Numbered from the stretch's first letter, positions 7,948-17,982 are shown. The stretch: DNA of 64,000 nucleotides from Rhodanobacter thiooxydans (GCF_021545845.1 NZ_CP088923.1:2542001-2606000), one strand, 5' to 3'. The notes: generated by a model from the letters alone, not told the origin. Translations and numbers: made by a program.

Positions 7948-8556
7948 TCAGGCGAGCGCCGATTTGCCCCCCGCCTTGCTGTAGTAAGGCTTTGCCCCGG
8001 AGGCGTGATCGGTGGCGTCGCGCACGGCGGTGACTTCGGGCACCCGCTCGCGCAAGGTCTTTTCCACGCCCTGCTTCAGCGTCACGTCGACCATGCCGCA
8101 ACCATGGCAGCCTCCGCCGAACTGCAGCAGCACCGCACCGTCGGCGTCGATCTCCAGCAAGGTGACCCGGCCGCCATGCGAAGCCAGCTTCGGATTGATT
8201 TCCGCTTCCAGCACGTAACGCACGCGCTCGATCAGGCCCGCTTCCACGCCCGGCACATGGCCCTTGATCTTCGGTGCGCGGATATTGAGCTGGCCGCCGG
8301 TGGCGTTCGGCTCGAAGTCGATGCTGGCCTGGTCCAGCCAGCTGGCGCTGTCGCCGTCGATATGGAAGTCGAAGCCGGCGCATTCCACCGTCCACTCCCC
8401 GCCGACCAGGTCCACCGGCTCGCAGAACTCCAGCTCACAGTTCGCTGCCGGCGTGCCCGGCGAGGTCACCCGCAGGCGGATGCCCAGCCCCTCGATGCCC
8501 TGCTGCGAAAGAAGGCGCAGGAAATGCTGCTGCGCACGTTCCGAGATTTCGATCAT
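7948..8556 (-). CDS. nfuA: Fe-S biogenesis protein NfuA
   Basis: A 202-residue iron-sulphur carrier. The N-terminal half is an A-type-like (IscA-related) domain lacking the usual cysteine set. The C-terminal Nfu domain carries the cluster-binding CHGCGM motif in FGGGCHGCGMVDVTLKQGVE. It acts in the cytoplasm to deliver 4Fe-4S clusters to target enzymes, especially under oxidative stress. It is monocistronic and converges with the cytochrome pair. Confidence 0.95.
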   Translation of the reverse strand: MIEISERAQQHFLRLLSQQGIEGLGIRLRVTSPGTPAANCELEFCEPVDLVGGEWTVECAGFDFHIDGDSASWLDQASIDFEPNATGGQLNIRAPKIKGHVPGVEAGLIERVRYVLEAEINPKLASHGGRVTLLEIDADGAVLLQFGGGCHGCGMVDVTLKQGVEKTLRERVPEVTAVRDATDHASGAKPYYSKAGGKSALA

Positions 8557-8708
8557 GCCTGCTCCGGGGTATCCAATCGATGCCGGCAGCTGCGCCAGCG
8601 AAACAGCACTATTTTAGTCCAGTTTCGAGCCATACGCCCGCTTTGACTTTTGTGCGTGCAACTTCGACGCTTCACGTCCCGAGAATCTCAACTCCGATGG
8701 AGACCCTC

Positions 8709-9050
8709 ATGAACGCCAACGACCTGGCTAGCCGGCACTGCCAACCGCGCAAAGGCAAGGAATATGCACTGGACGCCGCGCAGGTGACTGAACTGCTGCA
8801 GCGGGTACCTGGCTGGCAGCTGCGCCGCGACGGTATGGCCATCGTCAAGGATTTCCGCTTCGCCGATTTCCACCACACCCTGGGTTTCATCAACGCGGTG
8901 GGTTTCATGGCCAACCAGGAAGACCATCACCCGGACCTCGAAGCCGGCTACGGCCACTGTCAGCTGCTATGGTCGACCCACGACGTGGGCGGCCTGTCGC
9001 TGAACGACTTCATCTGCGCGGCGCGGGTCGACGCCCTGCTGGGGCGCTGA
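8709..9050 (+). CDS. phhB: 4a-hydroxytetrahydrobiopterin dehydratase (PCD/DCoH)
   Basis: A 113-residue pterin-4a-carbinolamine dehydratase that regenerates the pterin cofactor after phenylalanine hydroxylation. The family signature is clear: VPGWQL, DFRFADFHHTLGFINAV, and the active-site block NQEDHHPDLEAGYGHCQLLWSTHDVGGLS. The ATG at 8709 has GGAG six bases upstream; the in-frame ATG at 8697 lacks this. It converges with rluC with no spare bases between the stops. Confidence 0.94.
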   Translation: MNANDLASRHCQPRKGKEYALDAAQVTELLQRVPGWQLRRDGMAIVKDFRFADFHHTLGFINAVGFMANQEDHHPDLEAGYGHCQLLWSTHDVGGLSLNDFICAARVDALLGR

Positions 9051-10049
9051 TCAGAAATCGGTGCGCGACTTTTCCTGCATCCACACCAGTCGCTTGCCCT
9101 TCACCGCCAGCACGTCGAGGAAATCCTTGAGGTCGTCGGGCAATGGCGCGGAAAAACTGTAGGAACGCCCGTCCAGGTCGAAGCTCATGTGCGAGGCATG
9201 CAGGAACATCCGGTTCAGGCCCATCTCGCGGTAGCGCTTGTTCATCTCGCGATCGCCGTACTTCGCGTCGCCGGCCAGCGGATGGCCGATGTGCGCCGCA
9301 TGCACGCGGATCTGGTGGGTGCGCCCGGTACCGAGTGTGGCCTGCATCAGCCGGGCGCTGGGGTATTGCTCCATCTCGCGGAAGAAGGTCAGCGACGGCT
9401 TGCCGTTGTCGGCGACCCGCACCATCCGTTCACCGCCCTGCAGCACGGACTTCAACAGCGGCGCATTCACGTCGAACTTCGCCTTGGCCGGATGACCAAG
9501 CATCAGGCACAGGTACTGCTTGGTGACCGCACCGGCACGGATCGCCGCCTGCAGGCCGGTCAGTCCGGCCCGGGTCCGGGCAAACACCAGCACGCCGCTG
9601 GTGTCGCGGTCCAGCCGGTGCACCAGCTCCAGGTGTTCCTGCGGACGGGCGGCGCGCAGCAGTTCGATCGCCCCGTGGCTGACCCCGCTGCCGCCATGGC
9701 TGGCCACGCCGGCCGGCTTGTCGATCACCAGGAAGTGCTTGTCCTCGAAAATGATCGCGTCGGCCACCGACGCCACCAGGCCACTGGCCGGGGCTCGCTC
9801 CTCCGGCCGCTCCGCCACCCGCACCGGGGGGATACGCAGCGTATCACCATCAGCGAGACGTGTATCCGGCTTGGCCCGCTTGCCGTTCACCCGCACCTGA
9901 CCGGTACGCAAAAGCCGATAAATCATACTCTTGGGCACGCCCTTGAGCAGGGTCACCAGCGCGTTGTCGATGCGTTGCCCATCGCGCTCGGGGCCAATCT
10001 CGACCTGACGTAACCCGTGAGGTGCGTCATGGGAAGTTGCCGTCTGCAT
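9051..10049 (-). CDS. rluC: 23S rRNA pseudouridine synthase RluC
   Basis: A 332-residue RluA-family enzyme that makes pseudouridines in 23S rRNA. An N-terminal S4 RNA-binding domain (SMIYRLLRTGQVRVNGKRAK) precedes the catalytic domain, which holds the invariant HRLDRDTSG with the nucleophilic Asp, then GTGRTHQIRVH. The ATG at 10049 starts the family-length protein; extra open sequence upstream is leader. It is divergent from rne, the order also seen in E. coli. Confidence 0.95.
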   Translation of the reverse strand: MQTATSHDAPHGLRQVEIGPERDGQRIDNALVTLLKGVPKSMIYRLLRTGQVRVNGKRAKPDTRLADGDTLRIPPVRVAERPEERAPASGLVASVADAIIFEDKHFLVIDKPAGVASHGGSGVSHGAIELLRAARPQEHLELVHRLDRDTSGVLVFARTRAGLTGLQAAIRAGAVTKQYLCLMLGHPAKAKFDVNAPLLKSVLQGGERMVRVADNGKPSLTFFREMEQYPSARLMQATLGTGRTHQIRVHAAHIGHPLAGDAKYGDREMNKRYREMGLNRMFLHASHMSFDLDGRSYSFSAPLPDDLKDFLDVLAVKGKRLVWMQEKSRTDF

Positions 10050-10384
10050 TGAAAAAAACCTGCTTAAATAGGATACTCGGCGGGCGCTACATTCAGCCCA
10101 CCGAAGTCCGGATCGGGCCGGGTGCCCGCCCGTAACGTCGGCGAGGATTGCTCCAGTTGCTTTCGGCGGCCGGTCGCGACTCCCTTTCATCGTAACGGTT
10201 TGGGCCGTCGTTTGTCCGATGCCATTGCGGTATCGGGGCGGCAGGCGCAGCTGACCGAATCATCCCGACGCCGGAAACGGTGCCGTTTTTTTTGCCGCTT
10301 AACCGCAGCGGCGCGATCCCCGGCAGGCCGCCATTGTGGCGCCACCGTGGCACGCGACGCGCGGCCAAGCCGAGGATTACCACC
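10050..10384 (+). promoter_or_regulatory. Long rluC-rne intergenic region and rne leader
   Basis: The 335 bp between the divergent rluC and rne must hold both promoters. By analogy with E. coli, where a long leader mediates RNase E autoregulation, this is probably a long 5' untranslated region. It contains an eight-T tract at about 10287-10294 just after a short CGG/CCG-rich inverted segment, which could act as an attenuator or an RNase E entry site. No reading frame here looks real. Confidence 0.5.
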
Positions 10385-13300
10385 ATGAAACGCATGTTGA
10401 TCAACGCGACTCAGCGTGAAGAGTTGCGCGTGGCCATTGTCGATGGCCAGAACCTCTACGACCTGGACATCGAAATCCCTTCGCGGGAGCAGAAAAAGTC
10501 CAATATTTACAAGGGTCGAATCACCAGGGTTGAGGCTTCACTCGAAGCCTGCTTCATCGAGTACGGCGCCGAGCGCCACGGTTTCCTGCCACTGAAGGAA
10601 ATCTCCCGCGAGTACTTCACCCCGGGCCTGGACCCGCACAAGGCGAACATCCGCGAGCTGATCAAGGAAGGTCAGGAAGTCGTCGTGCAGGTGGAGAAAG
10701 AGGAACGCGGCAACAAGGGCGCCGCCCTGACCACGTTCATCAGCCTGGCCGGCCGCTACATGGTGCTGATGCCGAACAATCCGAAGGCCGGCGGCGTCTC
10801 GCGCCGGATCGAGGGCGAGGACCGGCAGGCGCTGAAGGAGGCGCTGGATCACGTCACGGTGCCCGACGATGTCGGCCTGATCGTGCGCACCGCCGGCCTC
10901 GGCCGCGACGCCGAAGAGCTGCAATGGGACCTGGACTACCTGCTGACCTTGTGGAAGTCGATCTCCGAAGCGGCCAGCAAGCAGAAAGCGCCGTTCCTGA
11001 TCTACCAGGAATCGAAGCTGTTCATCCGCGCCCTGCGCGACTACCTGCGCAGCGACATTGGCGAGATCCTGATCGACGACGAGCCGCTGTACAACGACGC
11101 CCGCGATTTCATGCAGCAGGTGATGCCCAACGCCCTGCGCAAGCTCAAGCTGTACCGCGACGACACCCCGCTGTTCACTCGCTACCAGATCGAAACCCAG
11201 ATCGAGAGCGCGTTCGACCGCCAGGTACGCCTGCCGTCGGGTGGTTCGATCGTGATCGACCAGACCGAAGCGCTCACCGCGATCGACGTCAACTCATCCA
11301 AGGCGACCAAGGGCAGCGACATCGAGGAAACGGCGTTCAACACCAATTGCGAGGCCGCGGTGGAAATCGCCCGCCAGGCGCGCATCCGCGACGCCGGCGG
11401 CCTGCTGGTGATCGACTTCATCGACATGGACAGTCCGAAGCACCAGCGTGAGGTGGAGGATCGCCTGAAAGATGCTCTGAAACTGGACCGCGCCCGCGTG
11501 CAGATCGGTCGCATCTCGCGCTTCGGTCTGCTCGAGATGTCGCGTCAGCGGTTGCGTCCCAGCCTCGGCGAAGCCACCCAGATCACCTGCCCGCGCTGCG
11601 AAGGCCACGGCCATATCCGCGGCGTGGAGTCGCTGTCGCTGTCTACCCTGCGACTGATCGAAGAACACGCGATGAAAGACAACACCGGCCAGGTGCTGGT
11701 GCAGGCACCCACCAGTGTCGCCAACTTCCTGCTCAACGAAAAGCGCGCCAGCGTGGTCGAGATCGAGCTGCGCCACAAGGCGCACGTGGTGATCGTCGCC
11801 GACGAAAAGCTGGAGACGCCGCATATCGAGATCCAGCGCATCCGCGAGGCGGACATGGGCGAGCACAGCAAGCCCAGCTACGAGCGCCTCACCGCGGTGG
11901 ACGCCGTCGAACTGCCGAAGATGGGGCAGACCCTGGGCAGCGGCGAGCAGCCTGCGGTAAGCGGCATCGTGCCCGCCAGCCCGGCGCCAGTGCGCGAGGA
12001 AGTCGTTGCGCCGGTCGCCACGGCAGCGCCGGTTGTCCGCCGCCAGCCGGCGGCAGCCCCCGCCCCTGCCGCTGCACCCAGCGGCGGCATCATCTCGCGC
12101 CTGTTCGGCTGGTTCCACAGCACGGAGGTGGCGGCACCCGCACCGGCACCGAAACGCACCGACAACGCCAACGACGGCGGCGGCCGCAACCGTCGTGACG
12201 AGCGGGGTAACCGCTCCGGCACCGGTTCGAGTGCATCGTCGCCGCGCCAGCCGCGACGCGAGGCCGCCCAGCCAGGCTCGACGAAACCCGCTTCCGCGCA
12301 GCAGGCCCGCGGCAACCGCCAGCGCAGCAACGAGGCCCAGGCGCGCCCTGCGCAACAACCCCAGAGCCAGACCGCCAAGGCGGACCGCCAGCCCAAGCCG
12401 ACCGCGGCAGTCGAGGGCAACCCGGCGCGCGCAGAGCGCAAGCCGAATCCGGCGCAGCCGTCCAAGGTGGAACGCCAACCGCGTGTCGCCGCAGACGAGC
12501 TTCCCGCCGTCGCACCACCGGGTGATGCGGCGAACGAAGCCGAACTGCTGCTGACGCCGCCGGCGGCTTCATCCATGCCCGAAGCCGCCGACAACACCAC
12601 GGATGCCGAGGGCAACCAGTCGCGTCGCCGCCGCGGTCGTCGTGGCGGCCGCCGGCGCCGGCGTCACGATGAAGTCGCCGCTGACGGCACGGGTGTCGAC
12701 AGCACGCAGGCCCAGGCGCTCGACGACGAGGATCGCGACGAAACCACTGCGACCGCAGACGTCCCGATCGCGCGCACCGAACCGTCGTTGCATGAATCGT
12801 CGCCGGTGGTCGCCGCTGGCGAGGCAGCACCGACCATTCCGCCGGTGCGCCAACCGACGCCTGCTCAGCCGAACGAAACGCAAGCCGTGACGCCTGTCGC
12901 GACGGCAGCCAGCAGCGCGGTGCCGGTCGCCACGGCATTCAACCTGCCGCCGCTGCCGCCGATTCCGGAGTCGGTGAAGTCCGCCGCGACGATGGCCGCA
13001 GCTGACGAACACGAGCTTGTCAGGGTCGCCCCGGTAAGCACACCTGCGCCAATGTCGCCAGCCACCAGCGTCGCGGTGAACAGCGTGGATACACAGGTCG
13101 CCAAGGCCGATCCCGCTTCGGCGGCTGTCATCACCGCCGTGGCAACACCGACGACGCTCAGTCGAGCGGCCTCCGACACCACGTCATCAGCGGTCGTCGC
13201 AGTGTCGGGTGAAGAACCCGTTTCGACAGCGGTGACCCCGGCAAGCTCGACGATCGCCACGCCGGCCGCAACGGCGACAGCTCCGGCACCGACCGCTTCA

Positions 13301-13531
13301 CTTGTCCATGAGGCCAGCCCGTCGACGAGCGTGGTGTCTCCCGTTGCCGGCATGCCCGAAACGCCGGTTGCAGCCCAGCCTGCGGTTTCGCTGACGCCCC
13401 CCAAGCAGGGCGATCTGCTGGCGCAATCGGGGCCTCAGACCAGATTGCTTCCATCCACCGAGGAAAGCGAAGCTGCATCGCCACAGTCGCGCGGCGAGTC
13501 CGACGCCCACAAGAGCGACTCGAACGGCTGA
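10385..13531 (+). CDS. rne: Ribonuclease E
   Basis: A 1048-residue endoribonuclease and degradosome scaffold that starts mRNA decay and matures rRNA and tRNA. The catalytic half has the S1 domain (about residues 35-120, [20 protein letters not shown]) and the metal-binding aspartates D301 (TAIDVNSS) and D344 ([11 protein letters not shown]). It also has the zinc link C402PRC405. The C-terminal half is low-complexity: a Pro/Ala/Gln-rich stretch, then an Arg-rich RNA-binding block ([14 protein letters not shown], about residues 745-760), then a 240-residue Ala/Thr/Pro/Val-rich tail. The catalytic half is certain; scaffold partners cannot be read. Confidence 0.97.
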   Translation: MKRMLINATQREELRVAIVDGQNLYDLDIEIPSREQKKSNIYKGRITRVEASLEACFIEYGAERHGFLPLKEISREYFTPGLDPHKANIRELIKEGQEVVVQVEKEERGNKGAALTTFISLAGRYMVLMPNNPKAGGVSRRIEGEDRQALKEALDHVTVPDDVGLIVRTAGLGRDAEELQWDLDYLLTLWKSISEAASKQKAPFLIYQESKLFIRALRDYLRSDIGEILIDDEPLYNDARDFMQQVMPNALRKLKLYRDDTPLFTRYQIETQIESAFDRQVRLPSGGSIVIDQTEALTAIDVNSSKATKGSDIEETAFNTNCEAAVEIARQARIRDAGGLLVIDFIDMDSPKHQREVEDRLKDALKLDRARVQIGRISRFGLLEMSRQRLRPSLGEATQITCPRCEGHGHIRGVESLSLSTLRLIEEHAMKDNTGQVLVQAPTSVANFLLNEKRASVVEIELRHKAHVVIVADEKLETPHIEIQRIREADMGEHSKPSYERLTAVDAVELPKMGQTLGSGEQPAVSGIVPASPAPVREEVVAPVATAAPVVRRQPAAAPAPAAAPSGGIISRLFGWFHSTEVAAPAPAPKRTDNANDGGGRNRRDERGNRSGTGSSASSPRQPRREAAQPGSTKPASAQQARGNRQRSNEAQARPAQQPQSQTAKADRQPKPTAAVEGNPARAERKPNPAQPSKVERQPRVAADELPAVAPPGDAANEAELLLTPPAASSMPEAADNTTDAEGNQSRRRRGRRGGRRRRRHDEVAADGTGVDSTQAQALDDEDRDETTATADVPIARTEPSLHESSPVVAAGEAAPTIPPVRQPTPAQPNETQAVTPVATAASSAVPVATAFNLPPLPPIPESVKSAATMAAADEHELVRVAPVSTPAPMSPATSVAVNSVDTQVAKADPASAAVITAVATPTTLSRAASDTTSSAVVAVSGEEPVSTAVTPASSTIATPAATATAPAPTASLVHEASPSTSVVSPVAGMPETPVAAQPAVSLTPPKQGDLLAQSGPQTRLLPSTEESEAASPQSRGESDAHKSDSNG

Positions 13532-13554
13532 GCCGCCACGCCGTGGAGCACGAC

Positions 13555-13585
13555 AAAAAAACCGGACCTGGGTCCGGTTTTTTTT
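13555..13585. terminator. Terminator after rne
   Basis: CCGGACC pairs with GGTCCGG, flanked by seven A on one side and eight T on the other. It ends rne and probably also the convergent response regulator gene. Confidence 0.9.
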
Positions 13586-13611
13586 CGCTTCAAGCCACCG
13601 ACTGCGCGGCA

Positions 13612-14265
13612 TCACGTACCAACATGATGATTCGGCGTATCGATCAGCCCATGCACCGTCATCAGGTGGGCAAGGCTGAGCACATGGTCCACGTGCAGCT
13701 TCTCCATCAGGCGCTGCTTGTAGGTGGACACCGTCTTCGGACTCAGGTTGAGCTGTTCACCGATGATCGTCAGCGGTTTGCCGCGCACCAGCATCATCGC
13801 GACCTCGAGTTCGCGGCTGGACAATACGTCGAACGGCGAGGCACTGCCGTCGAGAGTGGCCAGCGCCAGCTGCTGCGCTACGGCCGGGGCAAGATAGCGG
13901 CGGCCATTGGCCACCTGGCGCACGGCGGACACCAGTTCGTCGGCGCCGCAACCCTTGGTCAGGTAACCGAGCGCGCCGGCGTCGAGCAGGCGTTTGGGGA
14001 AACGCGCGTCATCGACCACGGTCACGATGACGACGTGGGTGGACATCTTCGAGCGGCAGACGCGCTCGGTGAGCTCGATCCCGCTCATACCGGGCATATG
14101 TACATCGACCAGGGCGATGTCGGGCCTCAGGCTCCGGATCAGCTGCAGGCCCTCCTCGGCGCTGCCCGCCTCGCCACCAACACGGATGTCCGGTTGTTGC
14201 TGCAGGATCATTCGGAAGCCGGTGCGAACCAGCTCGTGATCGTCCACCAGGACCACATTGATCAC
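13612..14265 (-). CDS. GacA/UvrY-like response regulator
   Basis: A 217-residue regulator: receiver domain with D8-D9 and phospho-acceptor D54 (ALVDVHMPGMSG), then a LuxR-type helix-turn-helix (LSSRELEVAMMLVRGKPLTI, LSPKTVSTYKQRLMEKL). The GTG at 14265 is preceded by AAGGAGG seven bases upstream, a near-perfect ribosome site; the longer open frame upstream is not needed. It looks like a GacA/UvrY orthologue, which in other gammaproteobacteria activates CsrA-antagonising small RNAs. uvrC, its usual neighbour, is absent here. Confidence 0.87.
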   Translation of the reverse strand: MINVVLVDDHELVRTGFRMILQQQPDIRVGGEAGSAEEGLQLIRSLRPDIALVDVHMPGMSGIELTERVCRSKMSTHVVIVTVVDDARFPKRLLDAGALGYLTKGCGADELVSAVRQVANGRRYLAPAVAQQLALATLDGSASPFDVLSSRELEVAMMLVRGKPLTIIGEQLNLSPKTVSTYKQRLMEKLHVDHVLSLAHLMTVHGLIDTPNHHVGT

Positions 14266-14403
14266 TTGACGCCCTCCTTGGTTGGGCTGCATGAAATTAG
14301 GCTGCGCGAGGCACCTTTGCAAGTGGCTCGTCGCTCGACACTCACGGTGCGGGATGCCCTCCGGAAGCAGCTGCACCGGTGGGTTCCAACATCAGCGAAT
14401 GGC

Positions 14404-14649
14404 TTAGCTCGCCAGCGCCGCGACGGCATCACTGGTGTCGCCCCAGCCGTATTGCGCCAGCACGATCGCGCCGGTCGGCCCCGGCATTTCCACGCAAACC
14501 GGATGCCCGAGGCGCCCGTGCTCATCGCGAGCCATCTCGCGGGCAAGCTTGATTGCAGCCGCGAGCTGCAGGTTGCTGAACAACGTGACCTGGCCGCGAC
14601 GAACATTCCAGTCACCCGCAGCCGCCTGCCCCAGCGAAATCGTCACCAT
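14404..14649 (-). CDS. Small hypothetical protein, 81 residues
   Basis: No family is recognised with confidence. The product is a soluble alpha/beta-looking protein (MVTISLGQAAAGDWNVRRGQ at the start, an A/K/R-rich helix in the middle). Its layout, with a Trp-Val near the start and an Ala-rich helix, loosely recalls DUF2188-like small proteins. The ATG at 14649 has AAGGGGG about 9 bases upstream; an ATG three codons earlier is too close to that site. It lies upstream of the GacA-like gene on the same strand. Confidence 0.6.
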   Translation of the reverse strand: MVTISLGQAAAGDWNVRRGQVTLFSNLQLAAAIKLAREMARDEHGRLGHPVCVEMPGPTGAIVLAQYGWGDTSDAVAALAS

Positions 14650-14874
14650 GGACCCCATCCCCCTTGCCGCGAGGAGCCTGCAGCGGCGTGACAGCCGGCC
14701 TACCCTCGTGGTCGGCGCAATGTGTCACGGCGATGGCAGCGGATATGTCGGCCGGCGCCTACGCTCCCTGTACGGGAAGCGTGTTGCGATATCCGCACCT
14801 ATCCCCAGCATGCGTTCGTCGTGCCGACCTGCGCCCTTTGGTCAGGGCGTTTTCCCCTCCCGCTCGTCGCAAAC

Positions 14875-14902
14875 AAAAAAAACCGCCAAAGACGGTTTTT
14901 TT
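14875..14902. terminator. Terminator downstream of tRNA-Leu
   Basis: AAAACCG pairs with CGGTTTT around a 7-nt loop, with A- and T-tracts on the flanks. It ends the minus-strand tpiA-secG-tRNA-Leu transcript. Confidence 0.85.
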
Positions 14903-14935
14903 AAGCTCCTGCGACGTTCAGCGAAGCCATCAATA

Positions 14936-15020
14936 TGGTGCCCAAGAGGGGACTCGAACCCCTACGACTTGCGTCGCTACCACCTCAAGGTAGTGCGTCT
15001 ACCAGTTCCGCCACCTGGGC
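14936..15020 (-). tRNA. tRNA-Leu(GAG)
   Basis: An 85-nt class II tRNA with an encoded CCA. The acceptor stem GCCCAGG pairs with the 3' CTTGGGC. The anticodon arm CTACC-TTGAGGT-GGTAG gives anticodon GAG (leucine, CUC/CUU). The long variable arm and the T-arm GGTTCGAGTCC are present. It follows secG on the same strand, as leuU does in E. coli. Confidence 0.97.
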
Positions 15021-15031
15021 AGGTGTGTTGC

Positions 15032-15493
15032 TCAGTGTTTCGCCGGCGGCTCGGTGGCTGCCGGTACCTCGCCCTGACTCTTGGACGGGGCGGGAGTTGC
15101 CGTCGGCTGTGCGGCCGGAACGGCATTGTTGGTTGCCGCGGGAACCGCCGACGGCACTTCCGTGCCAGCCGCCGACTTGGCCGGCGTCGTCTTGCCGGCG
15201 GCAGGCTTGTCGGCGAGTGACCCCATCACACCCAGGTCTTGCGTGTTGGTGTGCGGCGCACCGTTGCTGTGCAGGTAGATGCCCATGCCGAGGCTAAGCA
15301 GGAAAAACAGGCCAGCCAGGACGCCGGTCGCACGGGTCAGGAACGTGGACGAGCCACGCGCACCGAACACCGTGGCCGAAGCGCCGCCGCCGAAACCCGA
15401 GCCGGCATCCGCACCGGCACCGTTCTGCAGCAGGATCAGCACGATCATCGCCGCGGCGATCAGGATGTAGAACACGCTGAAAATGACGAACAT
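15032..15493 (-). CDS. secG: Preprotein translocase subunit SecG
   Basis: A 153-residue inner-membrane subunit of SecYEG. Two transmembrane helices (about residues 3-21 and 50-72) flank the conserved cytoplasmic loop LLQNGAGADAGSGFGGGAS. The remaining 75 residues are a Pro/Ala/Thr/Lys-rich tail, longer than in E. coli. It lies 7 bp after tpiA and 12 bp before tRNA-Leu, so all three are likely one transcript. Confidence 0.95.
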   Translation of the reverse strand: MFVIFSVFYILIAAAMIVLILLQNGAGADAGSGFGGGASATVFGARGSSTFLTRATGVLAGLFFLLSLGMGIYLHSNGAPHTNTQDLGVMGSLADKPAAGKTTPAKSAAGTEVPSAVPAATNNAVPAAQPTATPAPSKSQGEVPAATEPPAKH

Positions 15494-15500
15494 AAGGTTT

Positions 15501-16268
15501 CTATTGAGCCTGTGGCGCCTGATGCGCCGCAGCGCAGATTCCAAGGAAATCCGATGCAGCCAGGGAGGCCCCGCCGATCAGCCCTCCATCCACGTCCGCC
15601 TGCGCGAACAGTTCCGCGGCATTGGCCGCCTTGACGCTGCCGCCGTAAATCAGTCGGGTCAGACGGGCAATCATAACATCTTCTTTTTCCAGTTGGCTAC
15701 GAATGAAGGCGTGCACCTGCTGCACCTGTTGCGGGCTGGCGGTACATCCGGTGCCGATCGCCCACACGGGTTCATAGGCGATTACCGCGGTGTCGAAGCT
15801 GGCCACGCCGTTGAGTGCCAGCACCGCCTGCAGCTGCCGCGTGATGACTGCCTCGGTTTCGCCGGCCTCGCGCTGCGCCAGGGTTTCGCCCACGCAAAGG
15901 ATCGGCGTCAGGCCGCCGGCGCGGGCCGCGGCGAACTTGCGCGCCACCAGCTCGTCGCTCTCGCCGTGGTACTGGCGCCGCTCGGAATGGCCGACCAGCA
16001 CCCATTGCACGCCAACGTCCGCCAGCATGGCGGCGGAGACTTCGCCGGTATACGCACCCTGCCCTTCGTGCTCGCTGACGTCCTGCGCGCCGATGCCCAC
16101 GCAGGAGCCGGCATGCTGCCTGGCCAGTTCGGCCACATAAGGAAACGGCGGAAGCACCACCACGTCGACGCCGTCGGGCGCGCAGGCGGCAATGTCGTCC
16201 ACCAGCGGCTTGGCCATCGAACGGCTGCAATGCATTTTCCAGTTGCCGGCGATGAGTTTCTTGCGCAT
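15501..16268 (-). CDS. tpiA: Triosephosphate isomerase
   Basis: A 255-residue glycolytic enzyme interconverting dihydroxyacetone phosphate and glyceraldehyde 3-phosphate. The catalytic Lys is in AGNWKMH, the His in VGHSERR, and the catalytic Glu in IAYEPVWAIGTG. The phosphate-binding loops LIYGGSVKAANA and DGGLIGGASL are complete. It heads the tpiA-secG-tRNA-Leu run. Confidence 0.97.
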   Translation of the reverse strand: MRKKLIAGNWKMHCSRSMAKPLVDDIAACAPDGVDVVVLPPFPYVAELARQHAGSCVGIGAQDVSEHEGQGAYTGEVSAAMLADVGVQWVLVGHSERRQYHGESDELVARKFAAARAGGLTPILCVGETLAQREAGETEAVITRQLQAVLALNGVASFDTAVIAYEPVWAIGTGCTASPQQVQQVHAFIRSQLEKEDVMIARLTRLIYGGSVKAANAAELFAQADVDGGLIGGASLAASDFLGICAAAHQAPQAQ

Positions 16269-16393
16269 GGGCTGCTTCCGCTGCGGTCAAACGGCAAGCT
16301 TACCGAGGGGCCCCGGGATCGGCAAATCGGCGGACCACTGGCGCCGGTTCGCCGGTGCGCTCAAGAATGACGGCCCATCCGAAGGAATTGCGC

Positions 16394-17203
16394 ATGACTG
16401 TCGCTCGCCCGCTCAGCCTGGTCACCGGCGCCTCCTCCGGCATCGGCGCCGCGTTTGCCCGGCAACTCGCCACACTCGGCCACCAGCTGGTGCTGACCGC
16501 GCGCCGCGTCGACCGGCTGGAAACTCTCGCTGCCGAGCTTCGCGAGCGGCATGCGGTCCAGGTCACCGTGCTGCCGCATGACCTGGCCGATCCAGCTTCG
16601 CCACGAACGCTGTGCGATGAACTCGACCAGCGTGGCCTGCCGGTGGACTGGCTGGTCAACAATGCCGGCTATGGTGTGCCCGGTACCTTCGTCGCGAACG
16701 ACTGGGCCACCCATGCGGATTTCCTGCAGGTGCTGCTGACCGCGCCGACCGAACTGGCCTGGCGGCTGCTGCCGGGCATGCGCCAGCGCGGCCATGGCCG
16801 CATCATCAATGTCGCCTCGCTGGCCGGGCACGTACCCGGCCCGGCCGGACACACCCTGTATGCAGCCAGCAAGGCTTACCTGATCAAATTCTCGCAGTCG
16901 CTGGCGCTGGAGAACCACGCGGCCGGAGTGCACGTGTGCGCGCTGTGCCCGGGCTTCACCTGGTCGGAATTCCACGACGTCACCGGTACCCGGGACAAGA
17001 TGAACCGGTTGCCCGGCTTCATGTGGCTGAGCGCGGAGGAAGTCGTGCGCCAGGGCATCGCGGCGGTCGAGCGCGGCGATGCCGTGCATATTCCCGGCAG
17101 GGTCAACCGCGCCATCAAGACGCTGGTGCAGCTGCTGCCGGACCGGCTGGCCCTGCGGCTTTCGGCGCGCGAATCGAAGCGCTACCGGAACACCCAGGTC
17201 TAG
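16394..17203 (+). CDS. Short-chain dehydrogenase/reductase (DltE/YqjQ-like)
   Basis: A 269-residue NAD(P)-dependent SDR with the cofactor motif TGASSGIGAAFA, the NNAGYG motif, catalytic Ser in INVASLAG and YAASK. The C-terminal extension with VNRAIKTLVQLLPDRLALRL is typical of the SDR group that acts on lipid-like substrates near membranes, but the substrate is unknown. AAGGA lies 8 bases before the ATG at 16394. It is the first of three genes placed between tpiA and glmM. Confidence 0.88.
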   Translation: MTVARPLSLVTGASSGIGAAFARQLATLGHQLVLTARRVDRLETLAAELRERHAVQVTVLPHDLADPASPRTLCDELDQRGLPVDWLVNNAGYGVPGTFVANDWATHADFLQVLLTAPTELAWRLLPGMRQRGHGRIINVASLAGHVPGPAGHTLYAASKAYLIKFSQSLALENHAAGVHVCALCPGFTWSEFHDVTGTRDKMNRLPGFMWLSAEEVVRQGIAAVERGDAVHIPGRVNRAIKTLVQLLPDRLALRLSARESKRYRNTQV

Positions 17204-17262
17204 GCGTGCCGTAAAAAAGCGTCCCGCCACCAGCCACGACCTCGCCACGGCCACCGATCCCC

Positions 17263-17937
17263 ATGTCCCTGTTTCCGACCCAGATGCGCCCATTGCCCTA
17301 CCGCAAGCCCGTCGAGGGTCGCGACTACTGGGTGGTAGACGACGTGCTGCCGAAGGTCGGCGACGTGCGCGCGCGTTGCCTGGCCCGGTCCGACTGGGAA
17401 ATGGGTTATCCGTACACCGGCGAAGTCTGGCCGGGAATGCGTGCCATGCCTGCGTTGCTGGATGTGGAACTGGCGGCGCTGGAAGCAAGGGTATGCCAGC
17501 TCACCGGCGCGAAGAAGCTGTGGGTCGAGCAGTCCGAAGCCGGCACCCGGCTCAATCACAATTGCGTGCAGGTGGTCGGCGCGGTGGAGGGGGCGGTCAA
17601 GCCGCACACCGATTCGTCGAATCTGTGCCGCTATGCCGCGGTGCTGTACCTCAACCCCGACGTGCCCGAACACTGCGGCACCAGCTTCTTCTGCCAGCGC
17701 ATGCCCGGCGGCCAGCTCGGCGGTAACATCGTGCTGCCGCCGTACCGCAACCTGGCCGAGGCGCTGGGCAATCGCTTCGTGCAGCCCAACGCCTTCGTCG
17801 AGGACGTGCGCGTGGGGCACCGCTGCCACCGCCTGCTGGTCTACAAGGCCAACCTGATTCACAGCGCCAGCGCGTACTGGGGTCTGGACGGGATCGACAG
17901 CAAGCGCATGACCGCGGTGTTCTTCTGGATGGCCTGA
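17263..17937 (+). CDS. DUF6445-like protein, putative Fe(II) oxygenase fold
   Basis: A 224-residue protein resembling the DUF6445 group. It has a facial-triad-like pattern: H115-T-D117 in VKPHTDSSN, H200 in ANLIHSASAYWG, and R215 after it, as expected for a 2-oxoglutarate/Fe(II) jelly-roll. The function is not established. It follows the SDR gene by 59 bp on the same strand and converges with a second, unrelated 2OG-Fe(II) oxygenase gene 45 bp downstream. Confidence 0.7.
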   Translation: MSLFPTQMRPLPYRKPVEGRDYWVVDDVLPKVGDVRARCLARSDWEMGYPYTGEVWPGMRAMPALLDVELAALEARVCQLTGAKKLWVEQSEAGTRLNHNCVQVVGAVEGAVKPHTDSSNLCRYAAVLYLNPDVPEHCGTSFFCQRMPGGQLGGNIVLPPYRNLAEALGNRFVQPNAFVEDVRVGHRCHRLLVYKANLIHSASAYWGLDGIDSKRMTAVFFWMA

Positions 17938-17982
17938 CCGTCGAACCAGCCCCGCCAGCTTCTCCGAATCTGGAATCCCGGC

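Noticed and set aside
11294..12478. Long open frame antisense to rne
   Set aside because: Low-complexity Ala/Arg/Gly/Val product on the opposite strand of a certain rne; no ribosome site and no family resemblance.
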